Assembly (NCBI GenBank): GCA_036490475.1
Contig: DASXDT010000006.1
Location: 62,001-126,000 of the forward strand
Source: Candidatus Tumulicola sp.
Lineage (GTDB): Bacteria; Vulcanimicrobiota; Vulcanimicrobiia; Vulcanimicrobiales; Vulcanimicrobiaceae
Length of the DNA: 64,000 nt
Direction of reading: 5' to 3'
Under the pieces are notes generated by a model. The model was given only the letters and a program-made list of their open reading frames with translations, did not search any database and was not told the origin of the DNA. Positions 46,764-55,826 of the stretch are shown one piece after another (positions within the stretch are counted from its first letter, which is position 1; every line of letters starts with the position of its first letter). The translations under genes were made by a program, and so were the position numbers.

Positions 46764-46941
46764 GCCAAATAAGCTCCTTGAGGGGAATCGCGGTCGCTAG
46801 GTAACCGGATTCAGCCACGTTCCGTCCATTAGCCGGCGCTCCTCGCAGCAAAGTCTCACGTTAGTTCCATCGGGCGGCCCTCTGTCTTGGGGTCGGCAAT
46901 AGGGAGCGAATCCGGTCGGCATGTAGCCACACATCGAGCGA

Positions 46942-46965
46942 AGCGGGCGCAAATCTGCGCCCGCT
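46942..46965. repeat. Perfect 9-bp hairpin in the divergent intergenic region
   Basis: AGCGGGCGC (46942-46950) and GCGCCCGCT (46957-46965) with loop AAATCT. The flanking GAGCGAAGCGGG resembles the hairpin at 51127, so both may belong to a small dispersed repeat. The rest of 46764-47030 holds no recognised gene. Confidence 0.6.
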
Positions 46966-47030
46966 CTGCTCTGCAACGATTCATTCGTCTATCCGGGATT
47001 TTGCGGACTACATTCGGTCGCGCTGTTTTG

Positions 47031-47062
47031 TTTGACAGAGGCGGCGCCGTGTCTCTGTCAAA
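47031..47062 (+). promoter_or_regulatory. Inverted repeat enclosing the ribosome-binding site of the TPR-LuxR regulator
   Basis: TTTGACAGAG (47031-47040) and CTCTGTCAAA (47053-47062) are perfect 10-bp complements around a 12-nt loop. The Shine-Dalgarno AGAGG (47037-47041) lies in the left arm and the GTG start (47049) in the loop. It could be an RNA switch that hides the ribosome-binding site or a protein operator. Confidence 0.7.
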
Positions 47063-48800
47063 ACGTGCGAATGTGTCAAAGTCGGCCGCTGAGTACAAAG
47101 TGCAGCAGCGCCATCACGCCGCGGCACTTGGCATGTGCCAAACGTGCTGCGCCGTCAAAATAGCGCCGGGCCGATCGACCTGCTCGAAGTGTTCGGCGGA
47201 TGCTTCGGCGCGAACGATGCGCCGGCGACGGGTTCTTCAAGCCAAGACCGAAACGCAACGCGGCGTCTCGACGTTGGAAACGCTCGGTGACACGTATGCC
47301 GGCGACGGAGCCTACCATGCAGCGCTAACGAACTACCAACGCGCCTTGGATCTCTCCGCGGACGACCCGGCAGCGCATGCGCGGTTGTCGGTCAAGGCCG
47401 GTAACACTGCCTTTCATCGCGGAGTCGCAACCGATGTCGAGAGCTGGTGCGATGCTCCGCTCGAAAAAGCCGAGCCGGACGCGCGTGGCGCTGCCCATCT
47501 CAACATGCAGATTCGTACCCTCTGGTCGAGCTCTCGAACGGCAGACATCGTACCGCTTTCCAAACATCTGCTCGATTTCGCAATGGCTGTCGACGACGAC
47601 GACCTGGCTCTCAATACACGCTTGTCATTAGCGATGGTTCTTCACTTGTTGTCTCGATACGACGAGTCGAAGTGTTATCTGCACGCGATCGACGAATCCG
47701 CCTTACCCGACGATCCCAAAGTGCTCTCCAAATACCATCGGGTGTGCGCGTTAGCGTTCACGTCTTCGGGCAACGGCGAGAAGGCGCTCGCGAGCTTCAC
47801 GAAAGCGCTGCACTATGCCGAGCAAGATCGAGATCCATACGCGTACATTAGCGTCCTGCAGTCGCAGGCATTGTGCGCCAGTATACTCGGGCAGACCGAA
47901 CGCGCTGCCGGCTTGTACCTTCAAGCGTTGACGGCGGCACGCGATAAGAACCTCGGCTGGATCGTCGCGTGCATTTCGCTCGAATACGCACGAGAGCTTA
48001 GTCGCCAGGGAAACCGGCATTTGGCCCACGCATACGTGAGCCAGGCGGCAATGGAAAAGAATCGCCCGCCCGTTTTACTCGAAGCGTTGGCAGAGATCGG
48101 AATACCGATCGCTCTCGAATGCAACGATGCACACCTTCTCCGCCAGTGCGCCAACGAGGATGCACTGACGTTCGCGTTTCGGTCGGGTGAGCCGCCTCGC
48201 CTCGGCCCGGTCGCGTCTTCGTTCGCCCGTTATTTCCACCGCAACGGACAGCCGCAAAAGGCTCGAGAGGTGCTCGCCAAAGCATTAAAGCACGTGAGGC
48301 ACGCGGACGAAGCGTGCGATCTGCCCCTTGCGATCGCCCAGTTCGGCGACAAGCGCCACTTTGGGCAGGCTCGCGAGACGCTGCGACGCCGAATGCTGCT
48401 GCCCCATTCCGAAGTGGCGATCGCGCATTTACATTACTTTGAAGCGATCGTCTTCGATCGCGAGGGCGACGCAGAAGGATGTGCGCGCGAAGCGACGGCC
48501 GCAGCCGGCGTCTTTCGAGAGCTCCAATGGAGCAGCCACGAGCTGGCGGCAACACTTCTTGCCGCCTCCGCGCATGGTGCCCGCAACTCGGTCGATGCAT
48601 CCACGAGTTCGTCGATTCCGCCCGAGCTGACGTTACGAGAACAAAGCGTCGTTCAGTTAGCGACCGTCGGGCTGTCAAATCGCGAGATCGGCCAACGACT
48701 CTCCATCTCGGCACGCACGGTCGAGTGTCATATGACCTCGATCTTACACCGATTGGGCCTGCGTTCTCGCCATCAACTACTCGAAGCGATACGGCGCTAA
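47049..48800 (+). CDS. LuxR-type regulator with N-terminal zinc-ribbon-like motif and TPR repeats
   Basis: 583 residues. A Cys motif CQTCCAV...CSKC (about residues 31-52) could bind zinc. Helical TPR-like repeats fill about 75-500 (GAYHAALTNYQRALDLSADDP, NGEKALASFTKALHYAEQDRD, GQTERAAGLYLQALTAARD). The C-terminal LuxR helix-turn-helix is LTLREQSVVQLATVGLSNREIGQRLSISARTVECHM. GTG 47049 follows AGAGG by 7 nt. No ATPase domain, so it differs from MalT. It sits among propeller lipoproteins and probably regulates some of them. Confidence 0.87.
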   Translation: MSLSKRANVSKSAAEYKVQQRHHAAALGMCQTCCAVKIAPGRSTCSKCSADASARTMRRRRVLQAKTETQRGVSTLETLGDTYAGDGAYHAALTNYQRALDLSADDPAAHARLSVKAGNTAFHRGVATDVESWCDAPLEKAEPDARGAAHLNMQIRTLWSSSRTADIVPLSKHLLDFAMAVDDDDLALNTRLSLAMVLHLLSRYDESKCYLHAIDESALPDDPKVLSKYHRVCALAFTSSGNGEKALASFTKALHYAEQDRDPYAYISVLQSQALCASILGQTERAAGLYLQALTAARDKNLGWIVACISLEYARELSRQGNRHLAHAYVSQAAMEKNRPPVLLEALAEIGIPIALECNDAHLLRQCANEDALTFAFRSGEPPRLGPVASSFARYFHRNGQPQKAREVLAKALKHVRHADEACDLPLAIAQFGDKRHFGQARETLRRRMLLPHSEVAIAHLHYFEAIVFDREGDAEGCAREATAAAGVFRELQWSSHELAATLLAASAHGARNSVDASTSSSIPPELTLREQSVVQLATVGLSNREIGQRLSISARTVECHMTSILHRLGLRSRHQLLEAIRR

Positions 48801-48888
48801 ACTCGCTACGGGTTTCCACGATTGTACCGAACCGCCGGGATTGCTACATTTAAACCCTAGAACCCACTGGAGGCGACCCTCAAGACCG

Positions 48889-48917
48889 TTGTTCACGAGT
48901 TGGACGATCGATACTTT
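48889..48917 (+). promoter_or_regulatory. Possible promoter of the propeller lipoprotein
   Basis: TTGTTC (48889-48894), 17-nt spacer, TACTTT (48912-48917), 43 nt before the ATG. Only partial match to consensus. A short inverted repeat CCACTGG/CCAGTGG (48864 and 48931) flanks it and could be an operator. Confidence 0.35.
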
Positions 48918-48960
48918 TCTGGGAGCAAACCAGTGGAGCAGAAAATGGTAGTCCGACTTT

Positions 48961-50064
48961 ATGGCTATATCTCGCAAACTCTATGCCGCGCTCGGCGCGT
49001 CGGCTACGCTAGCAATGCTAGCGGGTTGCTCCGGCGGTAATTCGCCCGCAGCGCCTCCCGGCGCACCAGGCTCCACCGGGCAGTCCGTCCACCGACAATT
49101 TGCGACCACGGCGCGCACCGACAACAGCCTGCTCCCTCCAGGCATCGCGCGAATCACGCACGAGCCTATCGCAACGAAAAGTTTTATGGATCCGCGTGCA
49201 GCGGGTAAGCCCCTCATCTTCGTGTCCGACGCGGCCAACGGTGTTGTCGATATCTATCCTCAGGCCGGAAAGAACCAGAAGATGGTCGGTCAAATCACCG
49301 GGCTCACGCAGCCGCAGGGAATTACCACCGACAAAGCCGGCGATCTGTACGTCGCGAACACCAACAGTTCGAACGTGCTCGAGTACGCGCCACCCTACAC
49401 CGGCGCACCCAAAATGACGATTAACGACCCGCACGGGTTTCCGGCAGACGTAGCGGTCTCCAGCACCGGAATCGTCGCCGTCACGAATATTTGTAACGCC
49501 CCGAAATGCCAGATCGCCAGTGGCAACGTTGTGTTATATGCCAAGGGTAGCGCGAAGAGCTGCGCCACCGTTTCCGATACGGCGTTCAACTTCACGCGCG
49601 TCATGTTCGCCGAATTCGATAGCAAGGGCGTGCTGTACGTCGATGGCATGAATGGCGGGTACCAGACATCGTTCGGGCTCGTCACGGGCGGCTGCAGCGC
49701 TACGGCCCTTACGTATTTGAACTACGTCTATACGGTGAGTTTTCCGGGCGGCATTCAGATCGATAAGGCGGGCAACATCGCCTTTTGCGACGAGGCCAAC
49801 TTCGTCGTCGATACATTCGCCCCGCCGGTGAACGACGCGTTCGGATCGCCGACATCGGTCATGCCGATAACGGGATCGACCTTCCCGATCGGCATCGCTC
49901 TACTCGCATCGGGTAAGAGCCTCTACGTTGCCGACTCGGGCGGCTCCGGCGTTGCCAACGAGTATAAGTACACCGCCGGCGGCGCGGCCGAAAACTCCAT
50001 CGCCGTCGGCGGCCAGCCGATCGGCATCGCGGTCACCCCATCGCTCTCGAAGGACAAGAATTAA
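48961..50064 (+). CDS. NHL/propeller-type lipoprotein
   Basis: 367 residues. Lipobox MLAGC (Cys near 22) followed by a Ser/Pro linker. Propeller blades show the D-K-A-G-x-L/I-Y/A-V turn: PQGITTDKAGDLYVANTNSSNVLEY, GGIQIDKAGNIAFCDEANFVVDTF, PIGIALLASGKSLYVADSGGS. Probably a six-bladed extracytoplasmic propeller. It ends directly at the next lipoprotein's GTG. Confidence 0.85.
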   Translation: MAISRKLYAALGASATLAMLAGCSGGNSPAAPPGAPGSTGQSVHRQFATTARTDNSLLPPGIARITHEPIATKSFMDPRAAGKPLIFVSDAANGVVDIYPQAGKNQKMVGQITGLTQPQGITTDKAGDLYVANTNSSNVLEYAPPYTGAPKMTINDPHGFPADVAVSSTGIVAVTNICNAPKCQIASGNVVLYAKGSAKSCATVSDTAFNFTRVMFAEFDSKGVLYVDGMNGGYQTSFGLVTGGCSATALTYLNYVYTVSFPGGIQIDKAGNIAFCDEANFVVDTFAPPVNDAFGSPTSVMPITGSTFPIGIALLASGKSLYVADSGGSGVANEYKYTAGGAAENSIAVGGQPIGIAVTPSLSKDKN

Positions 50065-51095
50065 GTGCGGCATTTACTAGTACTTCCAAAGGCCGTAGGC
50101 ACGGCTGCGCTTCTTACATTTCTTGCGGCTTGCTCGGGCGGCACTTCTCAAACCCCCGCGCTATCCAGCTCTGCACATACGCTTGGACAGGCATCCGTTC
50201 GGCAAGGAACGATTTCGCCGCGTTCACCGAATGCGAGCCCCGGTTACATGCGGGCGATGAACGCCGGAACGCACCTCGTGTACATGGCGAGTTGGGGAAC
50301 TGGTTCCGTCGTCGATGTCCTAACGATGAGTGGGCAACAGGTTGGACAGATCGCAAACGGATTGTCTGAGCCCGAGGGCCTGTTCGTCGACGCCAAGGGA
50401 AACCTCTGGGTTGCAGATATCAGCAACGTCCTAGTGTACCCACACGGCGCTTTATCTCCAAGCAAAACGCTCTCGGATCCGGTTGGTTATCCGGTCGACG
50501 TAACGGTCTGTCCAAATGGAACGGCGTATGTCGCAGATCTGTACGTCACCAGCAACGGCAACCAGTCGAGTATTCAAGGTTTGCGCACGGAAGCACCAAG
50601 CCGACGGGTAGCCTCACGTATCCGACCGACTTCCGAAACCCGTACCTAACGTGCGACGCTGCCGGCAACGTTTTCGTGGCGGTGTTGACAGCCGATTCTG
50701 TCGGCGCCGGCCGCGTCGTCGAATTCCCGCACGGTAAACAGTCCGGTGCGAAAGACCTCGGTATTACCCTGCAATCTCCCGGCGGCATCAAGCCGGACAA
50801 TGCAGGCAACTTACTCGTGAACGATTTGGTCGCTCAGACGATCACGGAATACGCTGAAGATGGCTCGCCGACCGGTCAGTCAATCGCGACCGGCACACAA
50901 GTCGAAGGCATCGCGGTAAGCGAGAACGGTCGCATCGTTCTTGGGGCGGCCGAGAACCTCACCGGGCCATATGGGGTTTCCTGGTCGTTCCCTGGCGGCA
51001 AGCAACTGCGTACGTACACATGCTGCTCGCGCATCGGTCCTCCGCTCCAAGAAAATTATGACGACGCATTCTACCCGGGCCAAAAGGGCATCTAA
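50065..51095 (+). pseudogene. Propeller lipoprotein gene interrupted by a frameshift
   Basis: The first part (50065 to about 50580) has lipobox FLAAC and propeller blades (PEGLFVDAKGNLWVADIS, PVDVTVCPNGTAYVADLYV), then runs out of frame into Arg-rich sequence and stops at 50649. The missing continuation is in the next frame: FAHGSTKPTGSLTYP, then YLTCDAAGNVFVAVLTAD and GGIKPDNAGNLLVNDL up to 51095. One extra T in GGTTTG (50578-50583) would restore a single protein of about 343 residues. It is a paralogue of the preceding gene. Real inactivation, slippage or a base-calling error are all possible. Confidence 0.8.
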
Positions 51096-51126
51096 ATACC
51101 CCGGGCCGGCAACGTATCGTGAGATG

Positions 51127-51155
51127 AGCAAAGCGGGTGTAAAGCCCGCTTTGCT
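51127..51155 (+). terminator. Convergent terminator hairpin
   Basis: AGCAAAGCGGG (51127-51137) and CCCGCTTTGCT (51145-51155) form a perfect 11-bp stem with a 7-nt loop, between the frameshifted lipoprotein gene and the convergent lipoprotein ending at 51162. The T run is short. Confidence 0.75.
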
Positions 51156-51161
51156 TGTCCG

Positions 51162-51671
51162 CTACAGTAGCCGTTCGAGCATACTGCCGCCGTTCTTTAG
51201 ACGATTCGTCGTCGCCGATCCGGATGCAGTACCGAGATGATATTCCAATACACCCGATTTTGTCACCGGACCAAAGTTTGTGCACGTAGCGATCTTACCG
51301 TTACCGTTTCCCGTTATCGTGCCGTCAGCCGGATGCCTTCCGGTGATCTTGAACGTTTCGGCGAAGGTCCAAGTCGTCTGTCCACTGATGGTGAAAAAAT
51401 TCCATTCGCCTTTGACAGTAACGGTGCCAGGAAGCGGACCTTTGGCCGTGCCCTTTGCATGGAACGTGACCGTTCCAGTTCCCGATATGCAAGACTGTTT
51501 CTGGACGGTCGTGCGCTTCGATGAAAGTACCTCGCCGAAGGACGCGGCAACCACGCCGTCACCTACGAGGTTCGCGACCGGAACCGCCGGCTCGGAAGGC
51601 GCTCCGTTCGAACAACCGGCGACTATCAGTACGACGATCGCCGCGGACGATGAAAGGCGTATGGCTTTCAT
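51162..51671 (-). CDS. Small lipoprotein of unknown function
   Basis: 169 residues. Lipobox VLIVAGC near residue 18. The mature part is beta-rich with GTGTVTFHAKGTAKGPLPGTVTVKGEWNFFT and TITGNGNGKIATCTNFG; two Cys could pair. ATG 51671 follows GGGAG by 6 nt. It lies 35 nt after tRNA-Ser on the same strand. No family recognised. Confidence 0.78.
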   Translation of the reverse strand: MKAIRLSSSAAIVVLIVAGCSNGAPSEPAVPVANLVGDGVVAASFGEVLSSKRTTVQKQSCISGTGTVTFHAKGTAKGPLPGTVTVKGEWNFFTISGQTTWTFAETFKITGRHPADGTITGNGNGKIATCTNFGPVTKSGVLEYHLGTASGSATTNRLKNGGSMLERLL

Positions 51672-51706
51672 GATCATCTCCCGTGATGTGTAGCTGGTCA
51701 CTCCGT

Positions 51707-51797
51707 TGGAGGAGAGAGTGGGATTCGAACCCACGGAACGCTCGTCACGTTCTGCGGTTTTCAAGACCGCCGCATTCAACCGCTCTGCCATCTCTCC
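51707..51797 (-). tRNA. tRNA-Ser(UGA)
   Basis: The minus strand folds into a class II tRNA: acceptor GGAGAGA/TCTCTCC, anticodon arm GCGGT-CTTGAAA-ACCGC with anticodon TGA, a long variable arm, T arm GTGGG-TTCGAAT-CCCAC and an encoded CCA (51709-51707). The discriminator position (51710) reads T on the tRNA strand where bacterial tRNA-Ser normally has G. Confidence 0.96.
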
Positions 51798-51905
51798 ACG
51801 GCTCCGCAAGTAGTTACTGCTTGCGGGTTTCCGAGCTTCTTAGCTTCTCACCGCATTACGCCTCGACCTAGCCATGCGAACAAACTTGCAGCCTAGTACG
51901 GAGAA
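51798..51905. other. Spacer between cytochrome c gene and tRNA-Ser
   Basis: It holds a 7-bp hairpin CCGCAAG/CTTGCGG at about 51804-51828 with no clear T run on the minus strand. It may be a weak terminator or a processing signal for the tRNA. No gene is seen. Confidence 0.4.
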
Positions 51906-52685
51906 CTATTCTAGAAACTTCAGCTCTACCGGCGAGAGGTTCTTTAATTTAGACGGATCGAAATGCGGTCGCGGCTTAGAAAGAATGTAGGCGGAAACGT
52001 CGGCCGCTTGCTGATCCGTTAGCGTTCCCGCGCGCCCAAGCGGCATGTTCGCGTGCACGAAACCGGGCATCAGGCGAGCCATCCCAGCACGGTCGTTGAA
52101 TGAAGTCGGTCCCCAGAGCGGCGGAAAGTTGGCGGTTTGGTTTCCACCACCGTTCGAGCTGTGGCAGACGGCACACTGTGCGGTGTAGATCGCCGCACCC
52201 GATTTCAGATCGGCGGTCTTCGGCGCAGCGTAAGACCGAACCGGCGCGGGAGCTGGGCCGACTCGCGCGCCACGCGAAAGAAATGCAATGTAGGCTTCGA
52301 TCGCAATGAGATCCGGGCCGTAATACGACGGCGGTTTGCCGTTCATGCTGAAGAAAAAGCACTCCGCGATGCGATCGCGCAGCCCGACGAAGTGTTTGGT
52401 GCGTCGACTAAACTGCGGATACTCACCATAGATCCCGGCGAGCGAGAGCGGTCTCCCTGGCCGGTCGCCGAGTAGATGACATGACGCGCAATTCAACTGT
52501 GCCGTCACGTTGCCGGGCAATAGCTGCTTGGTGTTTCTTACCAGGTCCTGGCCACGCTGGATAATCAAACCGTCACGGCCCGGCGGCATCGTCGACGCTT
52601 GCACGGTAGGCGCCGATGTCGAAGGCTTGCCGCATGCAACAAGCGCAGTCGCTATGACGATCAGAGCCAACTTGAGCGTAGTCAT
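51906..52685 (-). CDS. Di-haem cytochrome c lipoprotein, thiosulfate dehydrogenase (TsdA)-like
   Basis: 259 residues, lipobox TALVAC near residue 16. Two haem-binding motifs, CASCH near 66 and CAVCH near 170. Between and after them: RIAECFFFSMNGKPPSYYG, PPLWGPTSFNDRAGMARL, NMPLGRAGTLTDQQAADVSAYILSKPRP. These match the TsdA family, where a Cys in the CFxxSMNG region can be a haem ligand. ATG 52685 follows AAAAGGA. A role in oxidation of thiosulfate or another small reductant is likely. No electron acceptor gene is next to it. Confidence 0.85.
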   Translation of the reverse strand: MTTLKLALIVIATALVACGKPSTSAPTVQASTMPPGRDGLIIQRGQDLVRNTKQLLPGNVTAQLNCASCHLLGDRPGRPLSLAGIYGEYPQFSRRTKHFVGLRDRIAECFFFSMNGKPPSYYGPDLIAIEAYIAFLSRGARVGPAPAPVRSYAAPKTADLKSGAAIYTAQCAVCHSSNGGGNQTANFPPLWGPTSFNDRAGMARLMPGFVHANMPLGRAGTLTDQQAADVSAYILSKPRPHFDPSKLKNLSPVELKFLE

Positions 52686-52775
52686 CCGCGTCCTTTTGCA
52701 CCGGTCCGCCGGCCGCGCAGACCGATTACCCATCGCCGGACTTTCCCCTATTGATCGCACGTTGGTTGCATAGCC

Positions 52776-53948
52776 TTAGCTGCGTGGACGCAGGGCGCCG
52801 ACCGTTACCGCGCCGAGGGTGACGATCGCCATTGCAAAGGCCAGTGTCCAAATCAACGGCTGTGGAATGCCGGCGCGTAGCCCCGGCGAACGTTCACTTG
52901 TAATTCCAGCGAGCCGCGCCGTGGCAAAGGCGCGAGGGTTGTCATGCTCTAGTAAGGTGCCGAGGTCGTACGTGGGGGCTTGCGCGTGGGTAGATCGCGT
53001 GAGCGCATACGAGCTTCCTGAGCGAGCGACGAAGACGATTACGCGCCGCGGACCGAAGATTGAGACGCTAAGGTTGGGCAGCGGCGCATCATTTCCGTTT
53101 GCGACCTCAGCCCGCACGTAACGCGCCCCGGCCTCCGGTATGGAAACGTCAAGAACGGGAGCGCCATCGGCAAAGCGCTTAATAGGGCCACCGCCGGCAA
53201 AGTCCCAGTGTTCCCCGTCGTTGCTGGTCTGGATCGATACGTCGCGCGAGAATTCGGCCTGCGTCGTACGAAAGCGTATCCGCGCGATGCGTGTGTTCGG
53301 CGTGCCGAGATCGAGGGTTACGACCGAAGTCCGGTCTTCGTCGCGCCAAGCGGACGTAGCAGAGGCATCGAGTCTTTTCATCGCTTCGGGCACCGTCGAC
53401 TCAGTGGAGACGAGCGTTGCAGTATCGATCGGAAACAGCGCGTTACCATCGATAATTCGGATGCGAATCCAGCGTGCCCGAGACGGTAAAAACAACACCG
53501 TTTGGGATCCCGGATCGCTGGAATCAGCGACGCGGTAGATCAGCGCCTCGTTACGAACCTCACGCCACGTTGACCGGTCGTCTGAGATCGCGACGTCGAC
53601 GCGATCGAAATACGTGTTACGCGGAGTGTCGATCGAGACGCCGGAGTAGAGCGTCCCGCTGTTGCCGGCATCGACGAGTGCTTCGGTGTAGCGGCCCGGC
53701 ACGAATCCCGCGTCGCTGAGGATTGCCTGCCGCGCCGGAATCGCTGCGCATTGAGGATCCACGACATAGGGCGTTTCATTCCCTCGATCGTCGATGACAC
53801 GCAGATCGTCGTAGTTGCCGTCGGGGCCAGACTCGATTTGCTGCGGTAACTCGAGCAACGCCCAGCTGGGCCGCTCGCGAGGTGCGATTGCGATCGCACG
53901 AGCGGTATTCGCCGAAAGGACGCCGGCGAAGAGCACGGCGCCGATCAC
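52776..53948 (-). CDS. DUF3999-family protein
   Basis: 390 residues. A signal sequence at 1-18, an extracytoplasmic beta-rich body with discoidin-like strands (TYFDRVDVAISDDRSTWREV, ARWIRIRIIDGNALF, DVSIQTSNDGEHWDFAGG) and one C-terminal helix near 365-385 (LIWTLAFAMAIVTLGAVTVGAL). The family is nearly always linked to DUF2339 membrane proteins, as here with a 4-nt overlap. Function unknown; probably envelope-associated. Confidence 0.85.
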   Translation of the reverse strand: MIGAVLFAGVLSANTARAIAIAPRERPSWALLELPQQIESGPDGNYDDLRVIDDRGNETPYVVDPQCAAIPARQAILSDAGFVPGRYTEALVDAGNSGTLYSGVSIDTPRNTYFDRVDVAISDDRSTWREVRNEALIYRVADSSDPGSQTVLFLPSRARWIRIRIIDGNALFPIDTATLVSTESTVPEAMKRLDASATSAWRDEDRTSVVTLDLGTPNTRIARIRFRTTQAEFSRDVSIQTSNDGEHWDFAGGGPIKRFADGAPVLDVSIPEAGARYVRAEVANGNDAPLPNLSVSIFGPRRVIVFVARSGSSYALTRSTHAQAPTYDLGTLLEHDNPRAFATARLAGITSERSPGLRAGIPQPLIWTLAFAMAIVTLGAVTVGALRPRS

Positions 53949-55702
53949 GGCTGCGGCTCCTCTGCGGGTAGGCGGCGCTGATAGGCATACGAGACGCCGA
54001 TCAACGCGACACCCACGAGCACGGCCGAGATAACGCGGTAACCAAGATCCAAGAACGAGAGATCGAGCAGTACTACTTTGCCCGCCGTCAGGATGATAAG
54101 ACCGAGTCCCTCCCAGCGCATGAACGAGTCACGTTTGTAGAGGCCGCAGCCGATAAGAATCGCGGCAAAGATCGCCCACAAAATTGAGAGTGTGGCGCTC
54201 GAAGCTTGCAATGTTCCGCCGTAATAGGCTACGGAGTTCCACGCCTCAGCCGACAGCGCGAGCAGAGCAATCGCGTGGCTGGCCGTGCGGAGCGTCCGCA
54301 CGATCGTTGCGTCGTACTCCGACGTGCCGACGACATCGATGGCTCGTGCGATTGCGTACGTCGCGACAAAGGCTGCGGCGCACGCAGCGAAGCGCTCGTT
54401 GAGGATTGGACGGATCGAGAGGATTGGATGGATCGAACCGTAGCTGTTGTACAAGGACGCGTCGCACATTACATCGAGTGCTAATAAACCGAGGCCCGCG
54501 ATTTTCAGAACGTTATCGCCGAACCGCAAGCCTGCGATCGTTAGAACCGCTGCCTCCGCCGCCCAGGCGACGCTTACGAACACGGCCTGATCGAAGGCGG
54601 CGGGAATGGCGAACGTGAGAGCGGCGACTGCCAGCCACGAGTGATAGCGCGACTTCAGAACGATCGCCGCGCCGAGGTGCGCGATCGTTAGCCCGATCAG
54701 TATGGCAGCGAGCAATGTCCGGTGCTCCGGGAACAACGAGGCTTCCAAACCTACCAGAAGACCGCCGAGCGCGACCGCGCTAACGATCGAGCGGAATGGA
54801 TCGAGCGAGCCGCGCACTTTCGTTACGATCCATCCTGCGAAAGCGAATGTCGCGTAAAGCCCGGTGTAGATGATCGCCCGTTGCATGTCGTCGAGACTCT
54901 GCGCGTGCGAGAAACTGCCAAGCATGTAGAGCATCGTGCCGCCAAGCGCGATGGGAGCAATGATGCGAGTATCGATCAGTTCGGCGAGCAGAAGCAAGCC
55001 GACATCGAGCACGCCAACGTATGCCGCCAGCATCCATTGATCGGCACTTTGCGTCCCGGCCAGCATCGGCGCAAGAAAACCACCAATCGCTGCGAGGATT
55101 CCCAGACGCTCACTGCGTCGACGCCAGGCTAACGAGGCGATCACCGCATTGACGGCGACCATTCCAGTCAGGGCTAACGCGGGCGATGCGAGGTGGAACA
55201 GCGCATTCGAGGCGTAGAGCGAGAGAAACTCGATCCCGATGCCAAGCGCGGTGATGCCCTCGGAGAAATACAGTTGGCCTTTATTGGCAAGGCGCTGAGC
55301 GTAGACGATTGCGACAGCCCCGGCGACCAAGCCGATTGTGACGCGAAGGACCGGCGTGATCCAGTCGTGATCGAAGGCTACTTTCAGGAAGAATGCCGTG
55401 CCGATAAAGACGAGCAGTAACCCCACAATGTGGAGCCATCGGCCGGCCAATAACGCCTCGAGGTCACCTCCCGTCAATGCGGCTCTTCCAACCGGTGCCG
55501 CCTCGAGGGCCGGGGGTTCGACCATTTGCGACGTCGCGGCGACCGGCGGGGCTGGCTCCCCCATCTCTGTGGGGGCCTCTTCTAGGGTTGCGCGAGCGCT
55601 AGCCGCCGCAACGGCGGCGCGGAGATCCCGTCTGATCATGCCGAGGTCCGTCTCGACGATCGAAAGCCGCGGAATCAGACTCTCAAATTGGGTGGTTTCC
55701 AT
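53945..55702 (-). CDS. DUF2339 polytopic membrane protein
   Basis: 585 residues. After a cytoplasmic start with an Ala-rich helix, about fourteen to sixteen hydrophobic helices follow, beginning WLHIVGLLLVFIGTAFFLKVAFDHDWI, where GxxLLxIGxxFFLKxAxD is the DUF2339 signature, then VAIVYAQRLANKGQLYFSEGITALGIGIEFLSLYA. ATG follows GAGGAG. Paired with DUF3999. Function unknown. Confidence 0.87.
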   Translation of the reverse strand: METTQFESLIPRLSIVETDLGMIRRDLRAAVAAASARATLEEAPTEMGEPAPPVAATSQMVEPPALEAAPVGRAALTGGDLEALLAGRWLHIVGLLLVFIGTAFFLKVAFDHDWITPVLRVTIGLVAGAVAIVYAQRLANKGQLYFSEGITALGIGIEFLSLYASNALFHLASPALALTGMVAVNAVIASLAWRRRSERLGILAAIGGFLAPMLAGTQSADQWMLAAYVGVLDVGLLLLAELIDTRIIAPIALGGTMLYMLGSFSHAQSLDDMQRAIIYTGLYATFAFAGWIVTKVRGSLDPFRSIVSAVALGGLLVGLEASLFPEHRTLLAAILIGLTIAHLGAAIVLKSRYHSWLAVAALTFAIPAAFDQAVFVSVAWAAEAAVLTIAGLRFGDNVLKIAGLGLLALDVMCDASLYNSYGSIHPILSIRPILNERFAACAAAFVATYAIARAIDVVGTSEYDATIVRTLRTASHAIALLALSAEAWNSVAYYGGTLQASSATLSILWAIFAAILIGCGLYKRDSFMRWEGLGLIILTAGKVVLLDLSFLDLGYRVISAVLVGVALIGVSYAYQRRLPAEEPQP

Positions 55703-55826
55703 GAAACGTACTCCTCTGTAACGAGTGCACGTTCAGGCTAGCCCTTTCAAAGCTCGGAGGCGTCCGTAGTCCTACGGATGTTGCTCCGGAGGCCCGGCTG
55801 GGGGTTGCATTCGAACTCCCCCACCC
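55703..55826. promoter_or_regulatory. Divergent regulatory region with three palindromes
   Basis: Between DUF2339 and the MalT-like regulator lie TCCGTA-GTCC-TACGGA (55763-55778), CTCCGGAG (55784-55791) and TGGGGG/CCCCCA (55799-55804, 55818-55823); the last ends 3 nt before the TTG start of the regulator. These are plausible operators or a leader hairpin. Confidence 0.5.

Noticed and set aside
47031-47062. TTGACA read as a -35 element
   Set aside because: No -10 lies 16-18 nt downstream; the inverted repeat explains the sequence better.
55799-55823. tRNA fragment or attachment site, because TTCGAA lies inside a G/C stem
   Set aside because: The stem and loop do not fit a T arm and no other tRNA part or integrase is near.
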